DNA of 64,000 nt from Siphonobacter aquaeclarae (GCF_900103285.1 NZ_FNGS01000005.1:492579-556578); one strand, 5' to 3'. Counted from the first letter of the stretch, positions 40,642 through 50,546 are shown. The notes: generated by a model from the letters alone, not told the origin. Numbers and translations are program-made.

Positions 40642-41583
40642 ATGGCTACCAATCCGGTAAAAATTTTCTCAGGCAGTTCTACTCAGTATCTCTCCCAGAA
40701 AATTGCCCGTTTTTACGGCAAAGATCTCGGGACCGTCACTGTTCAGCGGTTTGCTGACGGGGAGATGTCACCCAGTTTCGACGAATCGATCCGTGGATGC
40801 GACGTTTTCCTGATCCAAAGTACGTTCACTCCGGCAGAGAATCTGATGGAGCTGCTGCTGATGATTGACGCCGCCCGCCGGGCTTCTGCCCACTACGTTA
40901 CGGCGGTGGTTCCGTATTTCGGCTATTCCCGTCAGGACCGGAAAGACAAACCCCGGGTATCGATCGGATCCAAACTGGTGGCCAACCTGCTCACCGCAGC
41001 GGGAGCCGACCGCCTGATTACGATGGACCTTCATGCCGGTCAGATCCAGGGATTCTTTGATTTCCCGGTAGACCATCTCGAAGGCGCATCCATCTTCGTT
41101 CCGTACATCCGGTCGAAGAACCTGGACAACCTGGTATTCGCCTCTCCCGACGTAGGCGGCGTGGCCCGGACCCGGAAATTTGCGAGTTATTTCCCCGGCG
41201 CCAACCTGGTTATCGTGGACAAATTCCGCAAGAAAGCCAACGAAATTGCCGCCATGCAGCTCATCGGCGACGTGACGGACGCCAACGTTATCCTCGTTGA
41301 TGACCTCATCGATACCGGCGGTACCATTTGCAAGGCAGCCCAGTTGCTGCTCGACAAAGGAGCGAAATCTGTACGGGCCATCTGTTCTCACCCGGTGATG
41401 TCCGGAAAGGCCTATGAAAATATTTCCAATTCCGTTCTGGAAGAGCTGATCGTCTCGGATACCATCCCCCTGAGCCAGTCCAGCCCGAAAATAACGGTCT
41501 TGTCAGTGGCCGAGCTGTTTGCCAAGGCCATCGGACGCATTCGTGATTACGAATCAATCAGTTCCCTGTTTATCAATTACTAA
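40642..41583 (+). CDS. prs: Ribose-phosphate pyrophosphokinase
   Basis: A 313-residue class I PRPP synthetase, which makes phosphoribosyl pyrophosphate from ribose 5-phosphate and ATP for nucleotide, His and Trp synthesis. Signatures include GEMSPSFDESIRGCDVFLIQST, the ATP loop YFGYSRQDRKDKPR, metal- and Rib-5-P-binding DLHAGQIQGFFD, SPDVGGVARTRKFA, and the PRPP loop VILVDDLIDTGGTI. The length matches the family. The ATG at 40642 was chosen because the promoter box precedes it and the upstream frame contains promoter sequence. rplY follows after 29 bp. Confidence 0.97.
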   Translation: MATNPVKIFSGSSTQYLSQKIARFYGKDLGTVTVQRFADGEMSPSFDESIRGCDVFLIQSTFTPAENLMELLLMIDAARRASAHYVTAVVPYFGYSRQDRKDKPRVSIGSKLVANLLTAAGADRLITMDLHAGQIQGFFDFPVDHLEGASIFVPYIRSKNLDNLVFASPDVGGVARTRKFASYFPGANLVIVDKFRKKANEIAAMQLIGDVTDANVILVDDLIDTGGTICKAAQLLLDKGAKSVRAICSHPVMSGKAYENISNSVLEELIVSDTIPLSQSSPKITVLSVAELFAKAIGRIRDYESISSLFINY

Positions 41584-41612
41584 TTCGCCGCAAGGCACTT
41601 AATTTCAACACA

Positions 41613-42167
41613 ATGAAAAAACTCGAGATTGTAGGGTTTAAAAGAGCGAATCTCGGTAAGAAGGAATCGAAAGATCTTCGGGCCGAAGCCAACATTCCTG
41701 CCGTTCTGTACGGTGGTGCGAACCAGGTTCACTTCTACGCACCGGCTATTCTGTTCCGTGATCTTCTGTTTACTCCGGATGCTTACGAGGTAACGTTGAA
41801 CATCGAAGGTGATATCTACCGCGCCATCCTCCAGGATACGCAGTTCCACCCGGTCAACGACAGCCTGCTGCACGCCGACTTCCTTGAAATCACCGACAAG
41901 CCGATCAAAGTCAACGTTCCGTTGAAGTTTGTAGGCAACTCTCCCGGTGTTCAAAAAGGGGGTAAACTGGTTCAGAAGCTGCGCAAAATTACCCTGCGTG
42001 GTGCCGCTGAAAATATTCCGGACGCTGTGGAAGTCAACATCAGCCACCTCGACCTCGGCAAATCTGTCCGTGTCAGCGAAGTAAAGGTTGAAAACGTTGA
42101 AATCCTCAACGCACTCGCCCTCCCCATCGCAACGATCGACATCCCGCGCTCCCTGCGTGGCAAGTAG
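41613..42167 (+). CDS. rplY: 50S ribosomal protein L25 (CTC-type, two domains)
   Basis: A 184-residue L25/CTC protein that binds 5S rRNA in the large ribosomal subunit. The N-terminal L25 domain (about 1-90) has LGKKESKDLRAEANIPAVLYGG and the FHPVNDSLLHADFLEI end; the C-terminal TL5/CTC-type beta domain (about 95-184) follows with VNVPLKFVGNSPGVQKGG and VEVNISHLDLGKSVRVSEV. The longer two-domain form is usual outside gamma-proteobacteria. The prs-rplY order is a conserved gene pair in many bacteria. A strong terminator follows. Confidence 0.96.
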   Translation: MKKLEIVGFKRANLGKKESKDLRAEANIPAVLYGGANQVHFYAPAILFRDLLFTPDAYEVTLNIEGDIYRAILQDTQFHPVNDSLLHADFLEITDKPIKVNVPLKFVGNSPGVQKGGKLVQKLRKITLRGAAENIPDAVEVNISHLDLGKSVRVSEVKVENVEILNALALPIATIDIPRSLRGK

Positions 42168-42190
42168 TCTCCCGCGATGTGAGAGAACCG

Positions 42191-42218
42191 AAAAACCCGG
42201 CATTGCTGCCGGGTTTTT
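42191..42218 (+). terminator. Intrinsic terminator after rplY
   Basis: 12-bp perfect stem (AAAAACCCGGCA with complement), TTGC loop, T run, 24 bp after the stop codon. Confidence 0.93.
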
Positions 42219-42295
42219 TGTTTTCCGGAGATTTTGCGCCGCATTGCGTAACTTGTCGGCGCCGCGTTTTTCTTTCTTCACAACATCTTTCTGGT

Positions 42296-44164
42296 ATGAA
42301 ACACCTGTTTTACGCATTGTGTCTTTCCCTGTCGTTCGGGGCCGCCGCCCAAAACCCTGACTCTACCTGGTTCCGGCAGCATTACACCAAACTTGAACAG
42401 TACATCCCCATGCGGGACGGCAAGCGCCTCTTTACCTCTATTTACCTTCCGACAGAGACCGGCGAAAAGCATCCGATCCTGATGACGCGCACGCCCTATT
42501 CCTGTGCACCGTACGGGAAAGATGTATACCGCCCCTTCTACCTCAATCACTACAAGGAGTACCTGAAAGAGGGGTACATCATGGTCATCCAGGATGTGCG
42601 CGGCCGGTGGATGAGTGAAGGCGTTTACGAGGACGTACGCCCTTTTCTTCCCGCCAAAAAAGGAAATAACAGCGTTGACGAAGCCTCGGATACCTATGAC
42701 ACCATCGACTGGCTCGTCAAAAACCTGCCGAACAACAACGGGAATGTGGGCGTGTTCGGCATCTCCTACCCCGGCTTCTACTCCACCATGGCAGCCCTCA
42801 GTAACCATCCCGCGCTGAAAGCAGCCAGTCCGCAGGCACCGGTGACAGACTGGTTCCTCGGCGACGATTTCCACCACAACGGGGCGTTTATGCTGGCTGA
42901 TGCCTTTACTTTTTACGTGGAAAGAGGCTTCGGGATGCCGCGGCCTGCACCGACGACCGTCGGACCGAAAGGCTACAATCAGCCCACGAAAGACAACTAC
43001 GAGTTTTTTCTGCGTACCGGCGCGCTGCCCAACTTCACGAAGCTGACGGGTGACAGCGTCCGGTTCTGGAACGAGCTTATGAAGCATCCGAACATGGACG
43101 AATGGTGGAAAGCCCGCAATGTCCGGAACTTCGCCAACCATGTTCCGAACGGCGTAGCGACGCTGGTAGTAGGCGGCCTGTTTGACGCCGAAGACTGCTT
43201 CGGCGCCTGGACAACCTACAGCGCGATCGAGCAAAAGGCGAAAAACGATAACAAGATTATTATGGGGCCCTGGTTCCACGGACAATGGGCCGGACGGGGC
43301 AGCGACGGCTCCTCGCTTGGAAACGTTCAGTTTGGCAGTCCGACCAGCACCTGGTATGCCGAAAAAGTGGAAGTCCCATTCTTCAACTACTACCTGAAAG
43401 GAAAAGGTAACGTTGATAACCTGAAGGAAGCGACGATCTTCTTCACCGGTGAAAACCAGTGGCGGCAGTTTGAGCAATGGCCGCCGAAACAGGCCGCTGA
43501 AACATCCTTGTACCTACAGCCGAAGGGCGGCCTCTCTTTCGCCAAACCGGCCGCCGGCGGCGCCTTTACGGAGTATGTCAGCGATCCGGCCCGGCCGGTC
43601 CCTTACGCAGAAGGCGTGAAATCCAACCGGACGCGGGAGTACATGACCGATGATCAGCGGTTTGCCTCCATCCGCCCGGACGTGTTGTCGTTCCGGACGG
43701 AGGTATTGACGGAAGACCTGACGCTCTCCGGTCCGCTCGTCGCAGATCTTCTGGTGAGCCTTACCGGCAGCGATGCGGACTTCGTGGTGAAACTCATTGA
43801 TGTCTTCCCGGATGATTTTTCCTACAGCACTGAAGACAAGTACATCATGAACGGGTACCAGATGCTGGTACGTGGAGAAGTGATGCGCGGTCGTTTCCGG
43901 AACAGCTTCGAAAAACCGGAAGCCTTTATTCCCGGCAAAATCACCCGGGTGAAATATACCCTGCCCGACATTGCCCATACCTTCAAAAAAGGCCATCGGG
44001 TAATGGTACAGATTCAGAGCAGCTGGTTCCCGCTGGTGGACCGCAACCCGCAAAAATTCGTGGACATCTACCAGGCGAAGGACAGCGACTTCCAGAAAGC
44101 TACGATCCGTGTCTTCCATGAGGCGGGGCAGGCGAGCAGGATTGTGCTGCCGGTTTTGAAGTAG
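42296..44164 (+). CDS. Secreted CocE/NonD family alpha/beta hydrolase (alpha-amino-acid ester hydrolase-like)
   Basis: A 622-residue enzyme with a signal peptide (HLFYALCLSLSFGAAAQ). The X-Pro dipeptidyl-peptidase-like S15 domain (about 30-330) has the oxyanion tyrosine in MTRTPYSC, and the nucleophile S157 in GVFGISYPGF; an aspartate in VGGLFDAEDCFG and a histidine in MGPWFHGQW complete the triad. A jelly-roll domain (XPD C-terminal type) forms the rest (about 370-622). The GISYPG elbow and RGRWMSEG match alpha-amino acid ester hydrolases and glutaryl acylases of the CocE/NonD group. It probably acts on amino-acid esters, amides or peptides in the periplasm. The longer ORF start at 42179 overlaps the rplY terminator and is rejected. 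Confidence 0.93.
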   Translation: MKHLFYALCLSLSFGAAAQNPDSTWFRQHYTKLEQYIPMRDGKRLFTSIYLPTETGEKHPILMTRTPYSCAPYGKDVYRPFYLNHYKEYLKEGYIMVIQDVRGRWMSEGVYEDVRPFLPAKKGNNSVDEASDTYDTIDWLVKNLPNNNGNVGVFGISYPGFYSTMAALSNHPALKAASPQAPVTDWFLGDDFHHNGAFMLADAFTFYVERGFGMPRPAPTTVGPKGYNQPTKDNYEFFLRTGALPNFTKLTGDSVRFWNELMKHPNMDEWWKARNVRNFANHVPNGVATLVVGGLFDAEDCFGAWTTYSAIEQKAKNDNKIIMGPWFHGQWAGRGSDGSSLGNVQFGSPTSTWYAEKVEVPFFNYYLKGKGNVDNLKEATIFFTGENQWRQFEQWPPKQAAETSLYLQPKGGLSFAKPAAGGAFTEYVSDPARPVPYAEGVKSNRTREYMTDDQRFASIRPDVLSFRTEVLTEDLTLSGPLVADLLVSLTGSDADFVVKLIDVFPDDFSYSTEDKYIMNGYQMLVRGEVMRGRFRNSFEKPEAFIPGKITRVKYTLPDIAHTFKKGHRVMVQIQSSWFPLVDRNPQKFVDIYQAKDSDFQKATIRVFHEAGQASRIVLPVLK

Positions 44165-44202
44165 TTATTAGAGTTGGGGCTGGCGTTCGCGTCGGCCCCT
44201 TG

Positions 44203-44634
44203 TGTTTTCAGTTTTCAGTTTACTGTTTTCAGTTGGGGTTGCGAGAGGTGTTGGATACGGGAAAGAGATAAGACGAATACGTTGGCCCGCCGTGCGTAGC
44301 ATTCGCTACGCACTTTTTAGTTGGTAGGCTGTGCCTACCGCGATCCGTATAAAACAAGCTCACCCTCGCGAAAAACTTCATACGCATTTCATCGGCTCCT
44401 CAATATTCGAACAAACGTGATGGGATGCCTCTGGTCAGATCATCAACTAGTTCTTAAAAAGCGTTCGTAAGTTCTTTTAGGAAGAGCATTTTACGACAGG
44501 CACAGCCTGCCAACTAAAAAGTGCGTAGCGAATGCTACGCACGGCGGGCAGACGGATTCGTCTTACCCTCTCTCCCAATCTAACAACGCCCTCCCAACCC
44601 CAACTGAAAACAACAAACTGAAAACTGAAAACAA
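44203..44634. repeat. Palindromic 430-bp element with ~130-bp inverted arms (MITE-like)
   Basis: The left arm (44203 to about 44337) and right arm (about 44498 to 44634) are inverted copies at roughly 80-90 percent identity by eye. Both ends begin with GTTTTCAGTTTTCAGTTT, then share a CAGTTGGGGTTG segment, a TAAGACGAAT segment, the internal palindrome GTGCGTAGC-ATT-CGCTACGCAC, then a CTTTTTAGTTGG segment with AGGCTGTGCCT. The 160-bp core has no gene. No transposase or clear target-site duplication was identified, so it is typed as a repeat; a non-autonomous mobile element is the likely nature. Confidence 0.85.
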
Positions 44635-44663
44635 CGAGGGCCGGCATTCTTGCCGGCCCTCGT
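44634..44663 (-). terminator. Hairpin downstream of the pyrophosphatase gene
   Basis: A 13-bp perfect GC-rich stem (ACGAGGGCCGGCA with complement) with TTCT loop, 5 bp after the pyrophosphatase stop on the minus strand; the T run on that strand is weak (TTGTTTTC). Confidence 0.82.
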
Positions 44664-44668
44664 CCTAC

Positions 44669-46834
44669 TCACTTCTTCGCCACCAACACCACCTTCGGCG
44701 GTACTGGCGCTTTCGAAGCTTCATGCTTCTGAACAGCGATATGCGGAGCTATGACAAGCGAGACGATGGACATCAGCTTGATAAGAATATTCATCGAAGG
44801 GCCGGACGTGTCCTTGAACGGATCGCCGACGGTATCACCCGTCACAGCAGCCTTGTGCGGCTCCGATTTCTTGTAGTAAATCGTGCCGTTGATATCGACG
44901 CCTTTTTCGAACGACTTCTTGGCATTGTCCCATGCACCGCCGGCATTGTTCTGGAAAATACCCAGGAGGACGCCGGAAACCGTCACCCCCGCCAGCGTAC
45001 CACCCAGTACTTCCGGACCAAACAGGAAGCCGATGATCACCGGTACCAGCAATGCGATCAGCCCCGGAGCAACCATTTCACGAATGGAAGCCTGCGTCGA
45101 GATCGCCACGCATTTGTCGTACTCCGGCTTGGCAGTACCTTCCATGATACCGGGGATTTCCCGGAACTGGCGACGTACTTCTTCCACCATTTTCATCGCC
45201 GCGCGACCTACTGCCGCAATCGCCAGCGAGCTGAAAATAAACGGCACCATCGCGCCTACGAACAAACCGGCGAGTACATCGGCCTTGAAGATATCGATGG
45301 ACGAAATACCGGCGGTTCCGCAAAACGCCGCAAACAGAGCAAGCGACGTAAGTGCCGCGGAAGCGATGGCAAAGCCTTTACCCGTCGCAGCCGTCGTATT
45401 TCCTACGGCGTCCAGGACGTCAGTCCGGCCGCGTACTTCTTCCGGCAGGTGGCTCATTTCGGCAATTCCGCCTGCGTTATCGGCGATCGGCCCGAAGGCG
45501 TCAATAGCCAGTTGCATGGCGGTCGTCGCCATCATGCCGGAAGCGGCAATAGCCACGCCGTACAGACCGGCAAATTTGTAGCTCAGGAAAATACCCGTAG
45601 CGAGGACGATAATCGGAATCACTGTGGATTCCATCCCCACTGAAATCCCGCCGATAATATTGGTCGCATGGCCGGTAGATGACTGCTGCACAATAGAACG
45701 GACCGGTCGCTTGCCAATGGCCGTGTAGTACTCCGTCACCGCCGACATAATAGCACCGACGACCAATCCCAGCAAAATACTATGGAAGACATCTTCCGAC
45801 ACAAACTCAACGCCCCGGATCGACATCGTACCCGAAGGCAGCAGCCATTTCACCAGCGGGAAAGACGCAATGGCCGTTAGGATAATGGAGCCCCAGTTGC
45901 CGATATTCAACGCCTTTTGTACGCTGCCGTTATCGTCCGAAACACGGACAAACGCCATGGAGATAATACTGAAGACGAGTCCCAGGCCGGCAATCAACAT
46001 TGGCAACGCTATCGGCGCGATACCGTTGGCATTATCGCCGGTTGAAACGATTTCGCGGCCCAGTACCATCGTGGCGAGTGTCGTCGCGACATACGAACCG
46101 AACAAATCAGCCCCCATACCTGCCACGTCCCCGACGTTATCGCCTACGTTATCGGCAATCGTAGCCGGGTTGCGGGGGTCGTCTTCCGGAATACCGGCTT
46201 CGACCTTACCGACGAGGTCAGCGCCTACGTCCGCCGCTTTCGTGTAAATACCACCGCCGACACGGGCAAACAGGGCAATACTCTCGGCGCCCAGCGAGAA
46301 ACCCGCCAGTACTTCAAGCGCCTTCTCCATTTCCAGACCGTTGACGTTGCCCGTCTCTCCCACATACAGGTGGTAAAAAAGGATGAAGAGGCTGCCAAGC
46401 CCGAGGACAGCCAGCGACGCCACGCCGATACCCATCACCGAACCACCTGTGAATGAGACGCTCAGCGCCTTGGCGAGGCTCGTACGGCCCGCCTGCGAGG
46501 TACGGACGTTGGCTTTCGTCGCAATGTTCATACCGATGTACCCGGCCAGGGCGGAGATAAACGCTCCGATCGCGAAGGCTACTCCGATGACCCAGTCCGA
46601 GTTTTCCACCAGGGTCCCGGAAAAGGCCAGAAGAACCGCTACTGCAAGACCAAAAACTATCAGAACACGCCATTCGGCCTTGAGAAAAGCGAGCGCCCCG
46701 GCGGCAATGGCGTTGGCAATCTCCTGCATATCGGAGCTGCCCGCGTCCTGCCGGTTGACCCAGCCGGCCTTGGCAAACATTACAATTAACCCCACAATCC
46801 CCAGCACGGGAACTAAGTACAGTAAAGGAGTCAT
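44669..46834 (-). CDS. hppA: Membrane-bound ion-pumping pyrophosphatase, K+-dependent type
   Basis: A 721-residue inner-membrane pyrophosphatase with about 16 helices that couples PPi hydrolysis to H+ or Na+ export. The conserved loops are present: [21 protein letters not shown] with the DVGADLVGK signature, the [19 protein letters not shown] motif, and a C-terminal [17 protein letters not shown] loop (all given in part). The K+-dependence determinant reads [10 protein letters not shown], with alanine where K+-independent enzymes have lysine; this places it in the K+-dependent class, many of which pump Na+. Sequence alone does not prove Na+ pumping. The gene stands alone, with a terminator hairpin and then the palindromic element downstream. 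Confidence 0.96.
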   Translation of the reverse strand: MTPLLYLVPVLGIVGLIVMFAKAGWVNRQDAGSSDMQEIANAIAAGALAFLKAEWRVLIVFGLAVAVLLAFSGTLVENSDWVIGVAFAIGAFISALAGYIGMNIATKANVRTSQAGRTSLAKALSVSFTGGSVMGIGVASLAVLGLGSLFILFYHLYVGETGNVNGLEMEKALEVLAGFSLGAESIALFARVGGGIYTKAADVGADLVGKVEAGIPEDDPRNPATIADNVGDNVGDVAGMGADLFGSYVATTLATMVLGREIVSTGDNANGIAPIALPMLIAGLGLVFSIISMAFVRVSDDNGSVQKALNIGNWGSIILTAIASFPLVKWLLPSGTMSIRGVEFVSEDVFHSILLGLVVGAIMSAVTEYYTAIGKRPVRSIVQQSSTGHATNIIGGISVGMESTVIPIIVLATGIFLSYKFAGLYGVAIAASGMMATTAMQLAIDAFGPIADNAGGIAEMSHLPEEVRGRTDVLDAVGNTTAATGKGFAIASAALTSLALFAAFCGTAGISSIDIFKADVLAGLFVGAMVPFIFSSLAIAAVGRAAMKMVEEVRRQFREIPGIMEGTAKPEYDKCVAISTQASIREMVAPGLIALLVPVIIGFLFGPEVLGGTLAGVTVSGVLLGIFQNNAGGAWDNAKKSFEKGVDINGTIYYKKSEPHKAAVTGDTVGDPFKDTSGPSMNILIKLMSIVSLVIAPHIAVQKHEASKAPVPPKVVLVAKK

Positions 46835-47049
46835 GCGAATAGCGTTAAAGGTTTAATACAGAGGTTTACGCGTCATTCACAAAAATAGACGAGCCTCCCA
46901 ATTGGGCAAATGAAAGATGCTTTATTTTGGAACTCTGTTAAGAAATTCTTGACTTTTTCTGATTCGACGGATCTTTCTTCCATCGGATGACCTTTAGGCA
47001 GAACGACGTTCCTATTTTTGAATCATCACCTGCATTACACACGCGTCAA

Positions 47050-49515
47050 ATGAGGCTTTTTGTTGCGCTTATGCTGGCCGGCACTACCTGCTTTGCCCAG
47101 CTACCGAAACCCCTTGCTCCCGGAGAAATCGCTCTTCAGCTGAAAAAACTCAACGTCCTGGGTTCGGCGATGTACGTCGCCGCGCACCCCGACGACGAAA
47201 ACACGGCAATGCTCGCCTGGCTGGCGAAGGAGAAAAACGTCCGGACGGCGTACCTGTCCCTCACCCGCGGCGATGGCGGGCAAAACCTCATCGGCTCCGA
47301 ACAGGGTGATCTCCTCGGCCTGATCCGGACCTATGAGCTGCTGGCTGCCCGGTCGATCGACGGCCCCGAGCAATACTTCAGCCGTGCCAATGACTTTGGC
47401 TTTTCGAAGACTACTGAAGAAACCCTTCAGATTTGGGGAAAGGAAGCCGTTCTGTCGGACATCGTCTGGCGGATCCGGAAGTTCCGCCCGGATGTGATGA
47501 TCTGCCGGTTCCCGCCCGACCCGCGTGCCGGGCATGGTAACCACTCGGCTTCAGCCGCGCTGGCAGAAGAGGCGTTCGTCCGTGCCGGCGACCCGACACA
47601 GTTTCCGGAACAGCTGAAAACCCTTCAGCCCTGGCGCCCGAAGCGCATCGTCTGGAATACGTTCTCTTTCGGCGTCAATCCCGCCCAGCGGCCTACGGAA
47701 GGTACCTGGTTTTCGGTGGAAATCGGCGGCTATAACCCGCTGCTGGCGACTTCCTATACCGAGCTGGCCGCGGAAAGCCGTTCCCAGCATAAGTCGCAGG
47801 GTTTTGGCGTGCCCAAATCCCGGGGTATCAAAATCGAGTACCTGGTCCACAAAAACGGCGACAAGGCGGATAAAGACCTGTTTGACGGCCTCGATATTAC
47901 CTGGAGCCGCGTAAAGGGCGGCGCAGCCGTACAGGCGCTGGTGGAGCAGGCTGTTCAGTCTTTCCAGCCGGCGAATCCAGGCGCGCTGGTACCTCAGCTG
48001 ACGAAGATTTACCGGCAGGTAGATCAATTGGAGGATGCCTATTGGAAGGAAGAAAAGAAGAAGCAACTGCGGCAACTGATCGTCGCCTGCGCCGGTCTCT
48101 GGTTCGAAACCAATCCGTCAGAGTATGCGGTAACCGCCGGCGACCCGGTTCGACTGATCACCAGCTTTGTCAAGCGCTCGGAAGTTCCTGTCACGCTGAC
48201 ACGCGTCCGTTTCGCTGGTTTCAACCGGGATACGACGTTATCTGTTTCGCTGGGGAATAATGAGTACCAGCGCATGGAAACGAATGTACGTGTACCCGCA
48301 TCCGCTGCTATCACCCAGCCGTACTGGTTAACCGAACCGAAAATGGGCAAGGGTATGTACCGTGTCGACGACCCTGCGCTGATTGGTCTTCCCGAAAAAC
48401 CAGCTGATTATCAGGCTGAATTTTTCTTTACGGTAGACGGACTTCCGCTTTCCTGGCAGGTACCCGTCACTTACAAGTATACCGACGAAGTCCGCGGCGA
48501 GCTCTATCGCCCCTTCGAAATCCGCCCGGAAGTAACGGCGACACCGGCCGAAAAAGTACTGGTTTTCCCGGATGGTAAGGCAAAGGAATACAGTATCGTT
48601 CTCAAATCGTCCAAAGCTCCGGTTTCCGGGGAAGTATCCCTCGCACTACCCGCCGGATGGAAAGCCGAACCGGCGGGTATTCCCTTTTCTTTCGGAGACA
48701 AATTCCGGGAGCAGGTCGTCACGTTCCGGCTGACGCCTCCCGCGCAGGCAGCCGAGGCGTCTGTACGTGTCAACGTAAAAACGGCTGCCGGAACGGGCAG
48801 CCGGGGTATTTATGAGATTCGCTACGAGCATATTCCACCGTTGACGGTCTTCCCGGTAGCAGAATCGAAGATTGTGCGGCTTTCGATTGAAAACAAAGCC
48901 AAACGCATCGGGTATATCCCCGGCGCGGGAGACGAGGTACCGGCAGCGCTGCGGCAGCTGGGTTGCGACGTAACGATGCTGACCGGCCGGGAAGCTAACC
49001 TGTCCACGTTTGACGCGATTGTCGTTGGGGTCAGGGCTTACAACATGGAAGGCCGTATGGAAAACATACAGGCGAAATTGATGGACTATGTGAAGGCCGG
49101 TGGCACGGTTGTCGTACAATACCAGGTTAATTCCAATCTTCAGAAGATCTCAAAATCGATTGGCCCCTACCCCTTCCAGTTGTCGCGGGACCGTGTCACG
49201 GTCGAAGAAGCACCCGTACGCTTCCTCAAAGCCGACCACCCCATTCTTCAGCGCCCGAACCGGATTACTGAGGCCGATTTCGGTAACTGGATACAGGAAC
49301 GGGGGTTGTATTTCGCCAACGAATGGGACGATCACTACCAGCCTATCCTCAGCAGCAATGATCCCGGCGAAAAACCCCTCGACGGCGGTATGCTCGCCGC
49401 GCAGTACGGGAAAGGCTGGTATGTATTCACGGGCTATGCGTTTTTCCGGGAATTACCGGCAGGCGTTCCGGGAGCGTATCGGCTGTTTGCGAACCTGATT
49501 TCGCTCGGAAAATAA
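47050..49515 (+). CDS. Secreted PIG-L family deacetylase with C-terminal amidotransferase-like domain
   Basis: An 821-residue protein with a signal peptide (RLFVALMLAGTTCFAQ). Residues about 35-300 form a PIG-L/LmbE zinc deacetylase domain: H46, D48 and D49 in AAHPDDEN and H165 in the GHGNHSASA segment are the zinc site and base. A middle beta region (about 370-600) has Ig-like or NPCBM-like strands, and the last 190 residues (GYIPGAGDEVPAALRQLG, then GVRAYN and VVVQYQ) resemble the ThuA/glutamine amidotransferase-like fold. PIG-L enzymes remove N-acetyl groups from sugars; the partner substrate is unknown. The ATG at 47050 was chosen at the signal peptide; the frame is open to 46987. Confidence 0.88.
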   Translation: MRLFVALMLAGTTCFAQLPKPLAPGEIALQLKKLNVLGSAMYVAAHPDDENTAMLAWLAKEKNVRTAYLSLTRGDGGQNLIGSEQGDLLGLIRTYELLAARSIDGPEQYFSRANDFGFSKTTEETLQIWGKEAVLSDIVWRIRKFRPDVMICRFPPDPRAGHGNHSASAALAEEAFVRAGDPTQFPEQLKTLQPWRPKRIVWNTFSFGVNPAQRPTEGTWFSVEIGGYNPLLATSYTELAAESRSQHKSQGFGVPKSRGIKIEYLVHKNGDKADKDLFDGLDITWSRVKGGAAVQALVEQAVQSFQPANPGALVPQLTKIYRQVDQLEDAYWKEEKKKQLRQLIVACAGLWFETNPSEYAVTAGDPVRLITSFVKRSEVPVTLTRVRFAGFNRDTTLSVSLGNNEYQRMETNVRVPASAAITQPYWLTEPKMGKGMYRVDDPALIGLPEKPADYQAEFFFTVDGLPLSWQVPVTYKYTDEVRGELYRPFEIRPEVTATPAEKVLVFPDGKAKEYSIVLKSSKAPVSGEVSLALPAGWKAEPAGIPFSFGDKFREQVVTFRLTPPAQAAEASVRVNVKTAAGTGSRGIYEIRYEHIPPLTVFPVAESKIVRLSIENKAKRIGYIPGAGDEVPAALRQLGCDVTMLTGREANLSTFDAIVVGVRAYNMEGRMENIQAKLMDYVKAGGTVVVQYQVNSNLQKISKSIGPYPFQLSRDRVTVEEAPVRFLKADHPILQRPNRITEADFGNWIQERGLYFANEWDDHYQPILSSNDPGEKPLDGGMLAAQYGKGWYVFTGYAFFRELPAGVPGAYRLFANLISLGK

Positions 49516-49541
49516 CTGTTCAGGTATACCGCGTTTACAAA

Positions 49542-49578
49542 AACGAGGCCGGCTCCTTTGATGTGAGCCAGCCTCGTT
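49542..49578. terminator. Terminator between PIG-L and Usp genes
   Basis: Stem AACGAGGCCGGCTC with a complement carrying one mismatch, 9-nt loop, between convergent genes; T-rich on both sides. Confidence 0.75.
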
Positions 49579-49609
49579 TCGGTTGAAGGGAGAACGTACG
49601 TCTGCAGCA

Positions 49610-50419
49610 CTAGGCTTCTTCTTCCAATCCCCAGGTCAGTACCGGCAGATCGGAATGGTTGACGACATCTTCGGCAACGCTGCCTTTGAACCAGTGAGCG
49701 AATCCATCACGACCGTGGGTATAGAGCGCGATCAGGTCCGCTTCGACGTCGCCGGCGAACTGGATAATACCCGCACTTTCGTTGGGTGCGTCGGTAATGC
49801 CGTAATCATATGATTCCAGGCCGATTTTGGTTGCGAGCTTGCGCATCTTGCCCCATAGTTGCTGGGTATCCATGGAAAGCAGCCCGGTGTTGACGGTCAC
49901 AAACGAGACAGCGGCTTCCCGGCAAAGCGGCAGTGACAGAAACCGCTGGATGAAATCGGTATGCGTAAAATCCGTCGGAAACAGCACCCGGCGTATGGGT
50001 AATGTAATATCGTCTTTGATGACCAGCACCGGACATTTCGCTTTGCGGACGACCTTACCGGCGTTGGAACCGGTCGTCTTCTCCTTCCATCCCGAAGCAC
50101 CTTCAGACGCCATCACGATCAGGTCCACCTCGTGAGTGGCGATGGTCTCCCCGATACTGCCTTCCTGCCGGAGTACGATCGGAGAAACATTCGGATACTG
50201 GGCGGCAAGGCAGCGGAGGCGGTTTTCGATGCCCTCCACCTGGCGTTCAAATACATCGTCGGGGTCTTCGGCCTGCACCCCACCGGCGATGAGTACCGGC
50301 TCCGGGTATTTCAGGACATCCATGAGCAGAACTTTGGCTCCGCCGGCCAGCTGAACCGCCACATCGAGTGCTTTCAGGGACATCGGGGAGAAATCGGTGG
50401 GAACGAGTATCGTTTTCAT
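49610..50419 (-). CDS. Tandem universal stress protein
   Basis: A 269-residue cytoplasmic protein of two UspA domains. Domain 1 (1-140) starts with KTILVPTDFSPMSLKALDVA and ends near GSNAGKVVRKAKCPVLVIKD; domain 2 (145-269) begins at PIRRVLFPTDFTH and ends with GSVAEDVVNHSDLPVLTW. The ATP-binding pattern G-x2-G-x9-G(S/T) near VMASEGASGWKEKTTGSNAGK is present in domain 1; the second domain has THGRDGFAHWFKGS, in the same place. Usp proteins are induced under stress and bind ATP or other ligands; a specific role cannot be given. The ATG at 50419 fits the family start; a longer frame to 50452 does not. Confidence 0.93.
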   Translation of the reverse strand: MKTILVPTDFSPMSLKALDVAVQLAGGAKVLLMDVLKYPEPVLIAGGVQAEDPDDVFERQVEGIENRLRCLAAQYPNVSPIVLRQEGSIGETIATHEVDLIVMASEGASGWKEKTTGSNAGKVVRKAKCPVLVIKDDITLPIRRVLFPTDFTHTDFIQRFLSLPLCREAAVSFVTVNTGLLSMDTQQLWGKMRKLATKIGLESYDYGITDAPNESAGIIQFAGDVEADLIALYTHGRDGFAHWFKGSVAEDVVNHSDLPVLTWGLEEEA

Positions 50420-50546
50420 CGGTAGCGTGATTGCTTTCCCAAAGCAACGCAACTCTTCTGTTGAGAACGATGACTTCTGTTGGCAGGAAAACTAACAAAT
50501 CTCAGTTTGTTTGGAGCTGATCATAAGATTCGATTTCACAAACAAA

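Noticed and set aside
42179-42295. 39-codon upstream extension of the CocE/NonD hydrolase
   Set aside because: It contains the rplY terminator; the signal peptide starts at 42296.
42278-43477. 399-codon open frame antisense to the CocE/NonD hydrolase
   Set aside because: Shadow of a certain gene; overlaps the 5' end of the sense frame and has no motif.
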